NCBI GenBank assembly: GCA_947632495.1
Contig: CANRPL010000025.1
Coordinates: 1 to 18,575 of the forward strand
Source: an uncultured Bacilli bacterium
GTDB lineage: Bacteria; Bacillota_I; Bacilli_A; RF39; UBA660
Reading direction: 5' to 3'
DNA length: 18,575 nt
Within the stretch, counting starts at the first letter, position 1. Each line of letters starts with the position of its first letter. Below, piece by piece: positions 1 through 5,964 of this stretch. Made by a program: the position numbers and the translations under genes. Under the pieces are notes generated by a model. That model worked only from the letters and a program-made list of their open reading frames with translations, had not been told where the DNA came from and did not search any database.

Positions 1-1
1 A

Positions 2-361
2 GGTTTCGCTACCGACTTGCAACAACCTCTAACAACTTTGTTAACCCAATTAAGTGGTCAATCTTTATTAGAAGAAACTATTTATGAAAATCGTTTTCAA
101 AATGTTAAATATTTAATTGATATGGGTGCTGACATAACTATTAATGAACGTACCATTCGTGTTAATGGACCAGCCCAATTAAAAGGGACTACTGTAACGG
201 CGACAGATCTTCGTGCTGGAGCTTGTCTTGTTTTAGCTGGTTTAGTTGCTGATGGAAATACAATTGTCGATAGTGTTGAACATGTTTTAAGAGGATACGA
301 AAATATTATTGGCAAATTAACTAATGTTGGTGCAAAAATTGAATTAGAAGAATATAATTAA
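2..361 (+). CDS. murA: UDP-N-acetylglucosamine 1-carboxyvinyltransferase MurA, C-terminal part
   Basis: Partial gene: the window opens inside it, and the reading frame is open from base 2 (GFATDLQQP), so the TTG at 17 is an internal Leu codon. MurA transfers enolpyruvate from PEP to UDP-GlcNAc, the first committed step of peptidoglycan synthesis, in the cytoplasm. The roughly 119 visible residues are the end of the EPSP-synthase-like fold. The segment DLRAGACLVLAGL aligns with E. coli MurA D369/R371 and the later RGYE with R397, all active-site residues, and both are intact. The protein ends after VGAKIELEEYN, the usual MurA length at this end. A short hairpin terminator follows directly. In B. 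subtilis a murA paralogue lies near rho and rpmE; here rpmE follows about 1.2 kb later without rho. The identification is firm; which paralogue (MurA or MurZ type) cannot be told from the C-terminus alone. Confidence 0.95.
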   Translation, partial: GFATDLQQPLTTLLTQLSGQSLLEETIYENRFQNVKYLIDMGADITINERTIRVNGPAQLKGTTVTATDLRAGACLVLAGLVADGNTIVDSVEHVLRGYENIIGKLTNVGAKIELEEYN

Positions 362-382
362 GTAGCTTAGGCTACTTTTTTT
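361..382 (+). terminator. Intrinsic terminator after murA
   Basis: A 6-bp stem (AGTAGC/GCTACT) with a TTAG loop runs straight into a run of seven T. It starts on the last base of the murA stop codon. The stem is short, so leakage into the next gene is plausible. Confidence 0.7.
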
Positions 383-392
383 AGAGGTGAAA

Positions 393-815
393 ATGAAAAA
401 AATATTATTCTTAATAAGTATTGTTATCATTATTATTACGATAAGTATAAAGGTTAATTATCGAGCACATATAAGTCTTTCTTTTGGTAATAATATAAAA
501 AGTAATTATATTTACTATTATGATGATACGAGATTTAAAGATATAATTAGCGATATTGAAAAGAATATTAAATTAAATAATCGCCATATTCAAAATATTT
601 TAGTTAGAGCCGATAATATTTATTTAGATTTAAATAATATTGAGGTTACCAAGAATGATATTTATGATTTAAATAACTTACTTGCTTATCTTCGTTCTTT
701 TACGAAAGAAAATATAATTATTATTTTAAAAAAAGAAGAGTATTCCTCTAATAATCTAATAAATAATTGGATTTTTAAAATTAAGAATAAATATGATATA
801 ATGATAAAGAGGTGA
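393..815 (+). CDS. Small membrane-anchored protein of unknown function
   Basis: I do not recognise this protein of about 140 residues. Residues 1-20 (MKKILFLISIVIIIITISI) form a Lys-led hydrophobic segment, read as a signal anchor or signal peptide without a clear cleavage site or lipobox. The remainder is polar and rich in Asn, Ile, Lys and Tyr, and by charge rules lies outside the membrane. It may adopt alternating helix and strand, with a conserved-looking NIYLDLNNIEVTKNDIYDL stretch. The ATG at 393 is chosen over the GTG at 387 because AGAGGTGA (383-390) then acts as ribosome binding site, although its spacing is unusually tight at about two bases. The stop codon TGA (813-815) is part of the Shine-Dalgarno sequence of the next gene, so the two genes are probably translationally coupled. 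The gene is AT-richer than its neighbours, as is common for weakly conserved envelope proteins. Confidence 0.7.
   Translation: MKKILFLISIVIIIITISIKVNYRAHISLSFGNNIKSNYIYYYDDTRFKDIISDIEKNIKLNNRHIQNILVRADNIYLDLNNIEVTKNDIYDLNNLLAYLRSFTKENIIIILKKEEYSSNNLINNWIFKIKNKYDIMIKR
794..802 (+). promoter_or_regulatory. Possible extended -10 promoter for the BI-1 gene
   Basis: TGA-TATAAT is a perfect -10 with an upstream TG, sitting in the 3' end of the preceding gene 18 bases before the next start codon. No good -35 is present at 17 bases (TTTAAA), so this relies on the extended -10 alone. Confidence 0.4.
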
Positions 816-819
816 AATT

Positions 820-1473
820 ATGAGTGATGAAATGCGCCAATTATTTGCCAAAATTTTTATGTGGCTATTTGTTGGACTTTTAATAACATTTGGAGTAGGA
901 CTTTTAGTTCAATCAAACGAATCTTTAGTTGAAAAATTGTTTGGTGGAGGTCAATACTTATTTATATGGATAGCTGAATTAGTTATCGCTATTGTTTTAG
1001 TAACTAGAATAAGGAAAATGAAACCACTGACGGCGACTATTTTATATTTATTTTATACAGCCTTAACGGGATTAACTTTCGCAACAATCTTTTTAAGTTA
1101 TGAAATTACTTCTATTTTATTTATTTTCGGAGTTACAGCTGGCGTTATGTTAGTTTTTGGTCTACTAGGTTATTATACCAAGATTGATCTTACTAAAATA
1201 TCAACTTTCTTATTTATGACACTTATTGGGGTAATTATTTTAACGGTCGTTAATGTATTTATTGGTTCTGAAACTTTTGATTTAGTTTTAACAATTATCT
1301 CGCTAATCTTATTTATGATTTATATTGCTTATGATATTCATGTTATCAAGCGTAAGATGTATGCTGTGGAAAATGAAGATACATTAGCTATCTATGGAGC
1401 TCTTCAATTATATGTTGACTTTATTAATATCTTCCTAGATTTATTATCTTTATTTGGCAATAATAGAGACTAA
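820..1473 (+). CDS. Bax inhibitor-1 family (YccA/YetJ-like) seven-helix membrane protein
   Basis: Integral membrane protein of 217 residues, the normal size for bacterial BI-1/TMBIM proteins. The B. subtilis member YetJ is a pH-gated calcium leak channel; E. coli YccA modulates FtsH. About seven hydrophobic segments fill the whole length, from near residue 11 to the C-terminus, with a short polar N-terminus (MSDEMRQLFAK). The family's C-terminal signature is visible: YIAYDIHVIKRKMY followed by LYVDFINIFLDLL, whose two aspartates correspond to the buried pair that gates YetJ. The ATG at 820 follows AGAGGTGA (808-815) at a good distance, and that ribosome binding site includes the upstream gene's stop. 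A terminator starts immediately after the stop codon. Family assignment is strong; the transported ion and physiological role are inferred from relatives. Confidence 0.88.
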   Translation: MSDEMRQLFAKIFMWLFVGLLITFGVGLLVQSNESLVEKLFGGGQYLFIWIAELVIAIVLVTRIRKMKPLTATILYLFYTALTGLTFATIFLSYEITSILFIFGVTAGVMLVFGLLGYYTKIDLTKISTFLFMTLIGVIILTVVNVFIGSETFDLVLTIISLILFMIYIAYDIHVIKRKMYAVENEDTLAIYGALQLYVDFINIFLDLLSLFGNNRD

Positions 1474-1495
1474 AGTAGATATTATCTACTTTTTT
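1474..1495 (+). terminator. Intrinsic terminator after the BI-1 gene
   Basis: A 7-bp stem (AGTAGAT/ATCTACT) with a 3-base loop is followed by TTTTTT. It begins on the base after the stop codon. Confidence 0.75.
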
Positions 1496-1497
1496 AG

Positions 1498-1526
1498 TTG
1501 CAATTATTAAAAATATTTGTTACAAT
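1498..1526 (+). promoter_or_regulatory. rpmE promoter
   Basis: TTGCAA (1498-1503) and TACAAT (1521-1526) are separated by exactly 17 bases, with an upstream TG (TGT-TACAAT). It fires about 55 bases before rpmE, leaving room for the leader hairpin. The -35 begins right after the T-run of the preceding terminator. Confidence 0.75.
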
Positions 1527-1543
1527 ATGTAAGAATTAATTTT

Positions 1544-1568
1544 CTATGACTTATATAAAAAGTCATGG
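1544..1568 (+). promoter_or_regulatory. rpmE leader hairpin, candidate L31 autoregulatory site
   Basis: In the predicted rpmE 5' UTR, CTATGACTT (1544-1552) pairs with AAGTCATGG (1560-1568) to give nine pairs including one G-U, with a 7-base AT-rich loop. The strong ribosome binding site GGAAGGAG (1570-1577) follows one base later. Structured leaders that let L31 repress its own mRNA are known in Bacillota. I infer such a role from position and structure, and have not matched it to a covariance model. Confidence 0.45.
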
Positions 1569-1586
1569 CGGAAGGAGCGTAGAAAA

Positions 1587-1802
1587 ATGAAAAAGGGAAT
1601 TCATCCAGAATACGTTGATACTAAAGTAATGTGTGCTTGTGGTAATACTTTTACAGTAAAATCTAACAAAGCTGAATTACATATTGAAACATGTGACCAA
1701 TGTCATCCTTTCTACAATGGTAAGAAAGATGGAGCTAATGCTTCTAAGGCAGGCCGTGTTGAAAAATTCAATCGTAAATATGGTTTCGATAAGCAAAACT
1801 AA
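1587..1802 (+). CDS. rpmE: 50S ribosomal protein L31, zinc-binding type
   Basis: A 71-residue bridge protein of the large subunit that contacts 5S rRNA and the small subunit. The sequence matches L31 from end to end: MKKGIHPEY start, CACGN at residues 16-19, ETCDQCHPFYNGK at 34-46, and the C-terminal GRVEKFNRKYG. Cys16, Cys18, Cys36 and Cys39 are the four zinc ligands of the zinc-containing form; zinc-independent paralogues lack them. The gene has its own promoter, a hairpin leader and a strong GGAAGGAG ribosome binding site about nine bases before the ATG. A strong terminator follows, so it is probably a single-gene transcript. In B. subtilis rho lies upstream of rpmE; here a BI-1 gene takes that place. 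Confidence 0.98.
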   Translation: MKKGIHPEYVDTKVMCACGNTFTVKSNKAELHIETCDQCHPFYNGKKDGANASKAGRVEKFNRKYGFDKQN

Positions 1803-1825
1803 AACGTACTTTGGTACGTTTTTTT
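1801..1825 (+). terminator. Intrinsic terminator after rpmE
   Basis: AAAACGTAC (1801-1809) pairs with GTACGTTTT (1814-1822) around a TTTG loop, followed by a T-run to 1825. The stem overlaps the rpmE stop codon. Confidence 0.85.
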
Positions 1826-1837
1826 GTATCTAGCAAT

Positions 1838-1867
1838 TTGTATATTTAATTAATTAAAATCCATAAT
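1838..1867 (+). promoter_or_regulatory. Weak candidate promoter for the DUF421 gene
   Basis: TTGTAT (1838-1843) and CATAAT (1862-1867) are 18 bases apart. If used, transcription would start near 1873-1875, inside the loop of the hairpin at 1856-1891. The mRNA would then be nearly leaderless and lack the left arm of that hairpin. Confidence 0.35.
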
Positions 1868-1891
1868 ATTATTGGTGATATTATGGATTTT
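1856..1891 (+). promoter_or_regulatory. Perfect hairpin covering the DUF421 start codon
   Basis: AAAATCCATAATAT (1856-1869) is the exact reverse complement of 1878-1891, a 14-bp perfect stem with an 8-base loop TATTGGTG. The loop carries the GGTG ribosome binding site and the right arm contains the ATG start at 1883. On any transcript that includes both arms the start codon is base-paired. It also has A-tract and T-tract flanks like a bidirectional terminator. Confidence 0.7.
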
Positions 1892-2599
1892 TCAACACTT
1901 GGAACAGTTACGTATCGTGCTTTAATTAGTTTATTTACGTTATTTGTAGTTACTAAATTATTAGGTAAAAAACAAGTATCCGAATTAAGTTTATTTGACT
2001 ATGTTATTGGTATTTCGATTGGTAATTTTGCGGCTGAAATGACTATTAATACCGAATCACCTGAAGTAAATGGTATTTTTGCTGTGGTGCTTTTTGGTAT
2101 TGTCGCTTATCTTGTCTCTTGGTTTACAATGAAAAGTATTAGATTACGACGCCTTTTTATGGGAACACCAACAATTATAATTCAAGAAGGTAAGATTTTA
2201 CGAAACAATATGCATAAAGTTCATCTTGATGTCAACGATCTGTTAGAAGAGTGCCGAATCAAAGGCTATTTTGATATTTCTGATATTGCCTATGGTATTA
2301 TGGAAGCTAATGGAGAAATGAGTTTTATGCCACGATCTATTAATAAGCCACTTACCCCTAATGACATAAATTTAAAGCCAGATAAAGAGAAACTTTTAGC
2401 AAACGTTATCATTGATGGCAAAATTATGGATAAGAATTTACAGTTAATGAATAAAGATAAAGATTGGCTTTTAAAACATCTTACTATTAAAGGACACAAA
2501 AATATTCATAATATCTTACTGTGTACTTTAGATGCTAATGAGAAGGTAACAATATATGAAGATAACGACGATCTTACCGCACTTGACATTCTTGAATAG
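1883..2599 (+). CDS. DUF421 (YetF/YcaP family) membrane protein
   Basis: A 238-residue protein of the DUF421 family. The N-terminal ~85 residues hold three hydrophobic segments with the family signature GKKQVSELSLFDYVIGISIGN between the first two. The C-terminal cytosolic domain (about residues 95-238) contains GTPTIIIQEGKI, LLEECRIKGYFDISDIAYGI and ANGEMSFMPRS, typical of YetF domains. Biochemical function is not established; some spore-former relatives (for example 2Duf, which joins DUF421 to DUF1657) affect spore membrane properties and heat resistance. No downstream Met offers a plausible alternative start, so the ATG at 1883, preceded by TTGGTGAT, is kept even though it lies in a hairpin. 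The stop codon TAG sits in the loop of the gene's own terminator. Family membership is confident; the role is unknown. Confidence 0.88.
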   Translation: MDFSTLGTVTYRALISLFTLFVVTKLLGKKQVSELSLFDYVIGISIGNFAAEMTINTESPEVNGIFAVVLFGIVAYLVSWFTMKSIRLRRLFMGTPTIIIQEGKILRNNMHKVHLDVNDLLEECRIKGYFDISDIAYGIMEANGEMSFMPRSINKPLTPNDINLKPDKEKLLANVIIDGKIMDKNLQLMNKDKDWLLKHLTIKGHKNIHNILLCTLDANEKVTIYEDNDDLTALDILE

Positions 2600-2617
2600 A
2601 CAAGAGTGTCGTTTTTT
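2584..2617 (+). terminator. Terminator overlapping the end of the DUF421 gene
   Basis: Bases 2584-2594 pair with 2601-2611 (11 pairs, two G-U) and six T follow. The left arm encodes the last residues of the DUF421 protein and its stop codon (2597-2599) lies in the 6-base loop, so terminating ribosomes would interfere with folding. Confidence 0.7.
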
Positions 2618-2625
2618 GTTATAAT
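2597..2625 (+). promoter_or_regulatory. Promoter of the Nudix gene
   Basis: TAGACA (2597-2602) and TATAAT (2620-2625) are separated by 17 bases, with an upstream TG (TGT-TATAAT). The -35 overlaps the DUF421 stop codon and terminator loop. The start site would be near 2632, leaving a leader of under 10 bases that begins around the GGTGA ribosome binding site. Confidence 0.6.
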
Positions 2626-2640
2626 CGATATGGTGATAGT

Positions 2641-3075
2641 ATGGCAAGACATTTTTGTGCTTCAGTCTTTATTATAAATCCGCTTGATAAAAAAATTTTA
2701 CTTATTATGCATCGTAAAAATCATAAGTGGACCCAACCGGGTGGTCATATTGAATTAGATGAAACACCGGAAGAGTGTGCTTTAAGAGAAGCTTATGAAG
2801 AAACGGGGCTAAAGGTTTCCATATTAGGGGAACATTTTCCGAGAGAAGAGGATTTTATAAGACCTTTAGGTATCCAAAAAAATCGTCATAGTAATGGGGA
2901 AACACATGTCGACATTATCTATGCAGCAGTTCCTAATAATGATGATGAGCCTAAACTAAATTGGCAAGAAAGTACTGATGTTAGGTGGTTCTCACGTGAA
3001 GAATTAGAACATATCGATTGCTTTCCTGATATTAAGATAACAATGGATTATATTTTAAAAGAAATGATTAAGTAA
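2641..3075 (+). CDS. Nudix hydrolase
   Basis: A 144-residue single-domain Nudix protein, predicted cytosolic, which hydrolyses a nucleoside diphosphate linked to another moiety. The 23-residue Nudix box spans residues 35-57: Gly35, Glu41, then REAYEETGL with Arg49, Glu50, Glu53 and Glu54, so all catalytic and metal-binding positions are present. Ahead of the box is the usual WTQPGGH strand-loop. The segment RHSNGETHVDIIYAAVP and the later WQESTDVRWFSREEL resemble Nudix proteins that act on small nucleotides or sugar nucleotides, but substrate cannot be read from sequence. The ATG at 2641 has GGTGA four bases upstream. It has its own promoter and terminator and is therefore likely monocistronic. 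Confidence 0.92.
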   Translation: MARHFCASVFIINPLDKKILLIMHRKNHKWTQPGGHIELDETPEECALREAYEETGLKVSILGEHFPREEDFIRPLGIQKNRHSNGETHVDIIYAAVPNNDDEPKLNWQESTDVRWFSREELEHIDCFPDIKITMDYILKEMIK

Positions 3076-3092
3076 TTTTAATAATAACAAGT

Positions 3093-3117
3093 AAACTATA
3101 GAAATATAGTTTTCTTT
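3093..3117 (+). terminator. Intrinsic terminator after the Nudix gene
   Basis: AAACTATA (3093-3100) pairs with TATAGTTT (3105-3112) around a GAAA tetraloop, followed by TTTCTTT. The stem is AT-rich, so strength is moderate. Confidence 0.6.
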
Positions 3118-3137
3118 ATGGTATTTAGTATTTTAAC

Positions 3138-3166
3138 TTTACATATTTTCGCGGATGTGCTATAAT
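3138..3166 (+). promoter_or_regulatory. typA promoter
   Basis: TTTACA (3138-3143) and a perfect TATAAT (3161-3166) are spaced by 17 bases with an upstream TG (TGC-TATAAT). This is the strongest vegetative-type promoter in the window and precedes typA by 29 bases. Confidence 0.8.
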
Positions 3167-3195
3167 CTCGGGAGTGTGCAAAAAAGGAGTAGGTT

Positions 3196-5004
3196 ATGAA
3201 AAGAAGAAATATTGCTATTATTGCTCATGTCGATCATGGCAAGACTACTTTGGTAGATAAATTATTACAATCTTCGGGAACATTCCGTGATAACGAAAAT
3301 GTTCAAGAACGTGCTTTAGATTCTAATGATATCGAAAGAGAACGTGGTATTACTATTCTAGCTAAAACAACGGCTATTAATTATAAGGATACACGTATCA
3401 ATATTCTTGATACTCCAGGACATGCCGATTTTGGTGGCGAAGTAGAACGTATTATGAATATGGTAGATGGTGTATTACTTGTTGTTGATGCTTATGAAGG
3501 AACGATGCCTCAAACACGTTTTGTTTTGAAAAAAGCTATGGAAGCTCATGTTAAGCCAATTGTTGTCGTTAACAAAGTAGATAAGCCAGCGGCTAGACCT
3601 AAAGAAGTAATAGATGAAGTAATGGATTTATTTATTGAATTAGGTGCGGAAATTGAAGATTTAGATTTTCCAATTGCTTATTGTTCAGCTATTAATGGAA
3701 CATCTTCTTTATCAGATGATTTGAGTACGCAAGAACCAGGAATGGAAAAAATATTAGATTTAATTTTGGAATATATTCCTGAACCTAAAGTTGAATTAAA
3801 TGCTCCTTTACAATTTCAACCAGCCTTACTTGACTATAATGATTTTGTTGGTCGTATTGGTATTGGTTTAGTAAAAAGAGGGACTATGCATTTAAATGAA
3901 ATGGTTTCTTGTGTTCGTACTGATGGTTCTATTAAACAATTTAGAGTAGCTAAAATATATGGTTATTTAGGTTTAAAACGTATTGAAGTTGATCATGCTG
4001 AAGCTGGTGATATTGTAGCGATTGCTGGTCTACCAGATATTTCTGTTGGTGAAACAGTATGTACCGTTGGGGAAGAAGAAGCTTTACCTTTGCTTCGTAT
4101 TGATGAACCAACATTACAAATGACTTTTGGCGTTAATACTAGTCCTTTCTGTGGTAAAGAAGGTAAAATTGTTACAGCTCGTAAGATTGAAGAACGATTA
4201 ATTAAAGAGACTGAAAGAGATGTTTCTTTACGTGTTGTCCAAAATGATTCGGAATCTTTTATTGTATCTGGTCGTGGGGAACTACATTTATCAATTTTAA
4301 TTGAAAATATGCGTCGTGAAGGTTTTGAATTACAAGTTTCTAAACCAAAGATTATAGAGAAGGAAATAGATGGGGTTATTTGCGAACCTTATGAAGAGGT
4401 TCAAGTTGATGTACCTGAAGAGTTTGTTGGAGCGGTGATTGAAGCTTTAGGAAATCGTGAAGGTACGATGGAAAATATGACGAATACAGAAAATCAAGTA
4501 CGTCTTAATTATCTTGTCCCAACTCGTGGTTTAATTGGTTTTATGACCGAATTTATGACGATGACTAAAGGTTATGGCATTATTAATCATAGTTTTAAAG
4601 ATTATCGTGCTAAAGCAAGCAATATGGTAGGTAGTCGTAAAAATGGTGTTCTTGTTTCAATGGAAAATGGAGCTGCCACCGCTTATGCTTTAGGTGGTTT
4701 AGAGGACCGTGGTATTATGTTTATTGAACCAGGAACAGAAGTTTATGAAGGTATGATTGTCGGTGAGAATAATCATGAAAATGATTTAGCGGTTAACGTT
4801 GTTCGTGGTAAGAACCTAACTAATACTCGTTCTGCTAGTAAAGATCATACAGTTGTTTTAAAAAGACCTAAACAAATGAGTTTGGAAGTATGTTTAGATT
4901 ATATTAATGATGATGAGTTGGTTGAAATTACACCACTTAATTATCGTATGCGTAAGGCTATCTTAAATACGAATGAAAGAAAAAAATTTGATAGTCATAA
5001 ATAG
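3196..5004 (+). CDS. typA: Ribosome-associated translational GTPase TypA/BipA
   Basis: A 602-residue elongation-factor-like GTPase that binds the ribosome at the EF-G site. It helps large-subunit assembly and growth under stress such as cold. Domains in order: G domain (residues 1-200) with AHVDHGKTT at 10-18 (G1), the switch I segment RERGITI, DTPGHADFGG (G3), NKVDKP (G4) and SAINGT (G5); then an EF-Tu-like beta-barrel, EF-G domain III and V-like parts, and the TypA-specific C-terminal domain ending NERKKFDSHK. The segment VPTRGLIGFMTEFMTMTKGYGI is a TypA hallmark. The length is as expected and no key residue is missing. The ATG follows AAGGAG at good spacing. An unknown gene follows after 29 bases with a strong ribosome binding site and no terminator between, so the two are likely cotranscribed. 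Confidence 0.98.
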   Translation: MKRRNIAIIAHVDHGKTTLVDKLLQSSGTFRDNENVQERALDSNDIERERGITILAKTTAINYKDTRINILDTPGHADFGGEVERIMNMVDGVLLVVDAYEGTMPQTRFVLKKAMEAHVKPIVVVNKVDKPAARPKEVIDEVMDLFIELGAEIEDLDFPIAYCSAINGTSSLSDDLSTQEPGMEKILDLILEYIPEPKVELNAPLQFQPALLDYNDFVGRIGIGLVKRGTMHLNEMVSCVRTDGSIKQFRVAKIYGYLGLKRIEVDHAEAGDIVAIAGLPDISVGETVCTVGEEEALPLLRIDEPTLQMTFGVNTSPFCGKEGKIVTARKIEERLIKETERDVSLRVVQNDSESFIVSGRGELHLSILIENMRREGFELQVSKPKIIEKEIDGVICEPYEEVQVDVPEEFVGAVIEALGNREGTMENMTNTENQVRLNYLVPTRGLIGFMTEFMTMTKGYGIINHSFKDYRAKASNMVGSRKNGVLVSMENGAATAYALGGLEDRGIMFIEPGTEVYEGMIVGENNHENDLAVNVVRGKNLTNTRSASKDHTVVLKRPKQMSLEVCLDYINDDELVEITPLNYRMRKAILNTNERKKFDSHK

Positions 5005-5033
5005 TTATCATATTTTGTTATAGGAGGATTACA

Positions 5034-5852
5034 ATGGAAAAAGTAAACATTCAGAAACTACCTTTATCAGCTTTATCATATACCATCATTACTCATAGTG
5101 ATAGCTATGGTGTTAACCCTAATGAGGCTGAAGCTGAAATTAAAAGACGTTTTGAGAATACTGGTTTTGATTATGATGAATTTTTAGCTTATGAAGAAGA
5201 TGCTATTTATGAGCGTGGAGAAGATAGAGATAATTATTTAATTGGTTCTAATCCTAGTTCCCAACAATTAATGGAAACGTTCTTTACCCAAGTTTATCCT
5301 GTTCCTGCATATTCAGAACATGGTCGTCTATTATTTAGTGAGGTTTTGTTATGTAATAGTCGTGGTGGAATCGAATTTTTTAAAGAAGCTGTTCAATGGG
5401 AGCTTCAAAATATCAAGAAACGTTTAGCTGATGGTGAATTATCTGATGAAGATAGAGAATTGTTACAAAGCGTTTATGATATTCTATATAGTCGTAGTGA
5501 AGTACATCGGGATCTATTTCAAGATAATTCTATATCAGTTTCAGTAATGGACTTTGTTCTTAATGAGTCATCACTTATGAGTGAAAAACGTATAGAACAT
5601 CTAGATGAGCTTGTTCATCGTGGCAAAAAATTGGCGTTATATCGAGCTTACCTATCATCAGCTGTTTTGACTTTAGATAGTGTCGATCACTTAAATATGA
5701 TGTGGTTTGCTAGAAAGGATTTTGCCCGTTTAAAGGGTCAACGTAAAAGTATTATGCACTCAATTCGTTCTGGTGAGGAAGTAGACTATTCTTTTATCAA
5801 AGAAAAAAGTCTTGTATTAGAGCAGAAACATGATTATTATCAAGCTAGTTAA
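5034..5852 (+). CDS. Uncharacterised acidic cytosolic protein downstream of typA
   Basis: A 272-residue protein I do not recognise. It has no signal peptide or membrane segment and is rich in Glu, Asp, Arg and Tyr. It appears mostly helical, with likely amphipathic helices around residues 30-75, 112-150 and 178-270. Possible anchor motifs are SYGVNPNEAEAEIKRRF near the start, NSRGGIEFFKEAVQWELQ in the middle and MWFARKDFARLKGQRK near the end. The start at 5034 is supported by AGGAGG (5022-5027) six bases upstream, one of the best ribosome binding sites here. It sits 29 bases after typA with no terminator between and ends at a strong terminator, which suggests an operon with typA. A link to ribosome assembly or stress growth would be inference from position only. 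Confidence 0.85.
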   Translation: MEKVNIQKLPLSALSYTIITHSDSYGVNPNEAEAEIKRRFENTGFDYDEFLAYEEDAIYERGEDRDNYLIGSNPSSQQLMETFFTQVYPVPAYSEHGRLLFSEVLLCNSRGGIEFFKEAVQWELQNIKKRLADGELSDEDRELLQSVYDILYSRSEVHRDLFQDNSISVSVMDFVLNESSLMSEKRIEHLDELVHRGKKLALYRAYLSSAVLTLDSVDHLNMMWFARKDFARLKGQRKSIMHSIRSGEEVDYSFIKEKSLVLEQKHDYYQAS

Positions 5853-5880
5853 GTCAGTCATATAATGATTGGCTTTTTTT
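5851..5880 (+). terminator. Intrinsic terminator of the typA operon
   Basis: AAGTCAGTCAT (5851-5861) pairs with ATGATTGGCTT (5865-5875), 11 pairs with two G-U, around a 3-base loop, followed by T to 5880. Confidence 0.8.
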
Positions 5881-5900
5881 GATTAGACTACTTATCGCTA

Positions 5901-5930
5901 TTGGCTTTATGGACTAAAGTATGGTAAAAT
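5901..5930 (+). promoter_or_regulatory. parA promoter candidate
   Basis: TTGGCT (5901-5906) and TAAAAT (5925-5930) are 18 bases apart with an upstream TG (TGG-TAAAAT). It sits 35 bases before the parA start and just downstream of the preceding terminator. Confidence 0.5.
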
Positions 5931-5964
5931 ATATATGAAACGGAAGTTGGAAACAGGTGAAATT

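Noticed and set aside
2988..3003. parS-like site with TCACGTGA core inside the Nudix gene
   Set aside because: Only 11 of 16 positions match the ParB site consensus, with outer positions poorly matched, and the bases encode a typical Nudix-protein stretch (WFSREE). Too weak to call without ChIP data or a second site.
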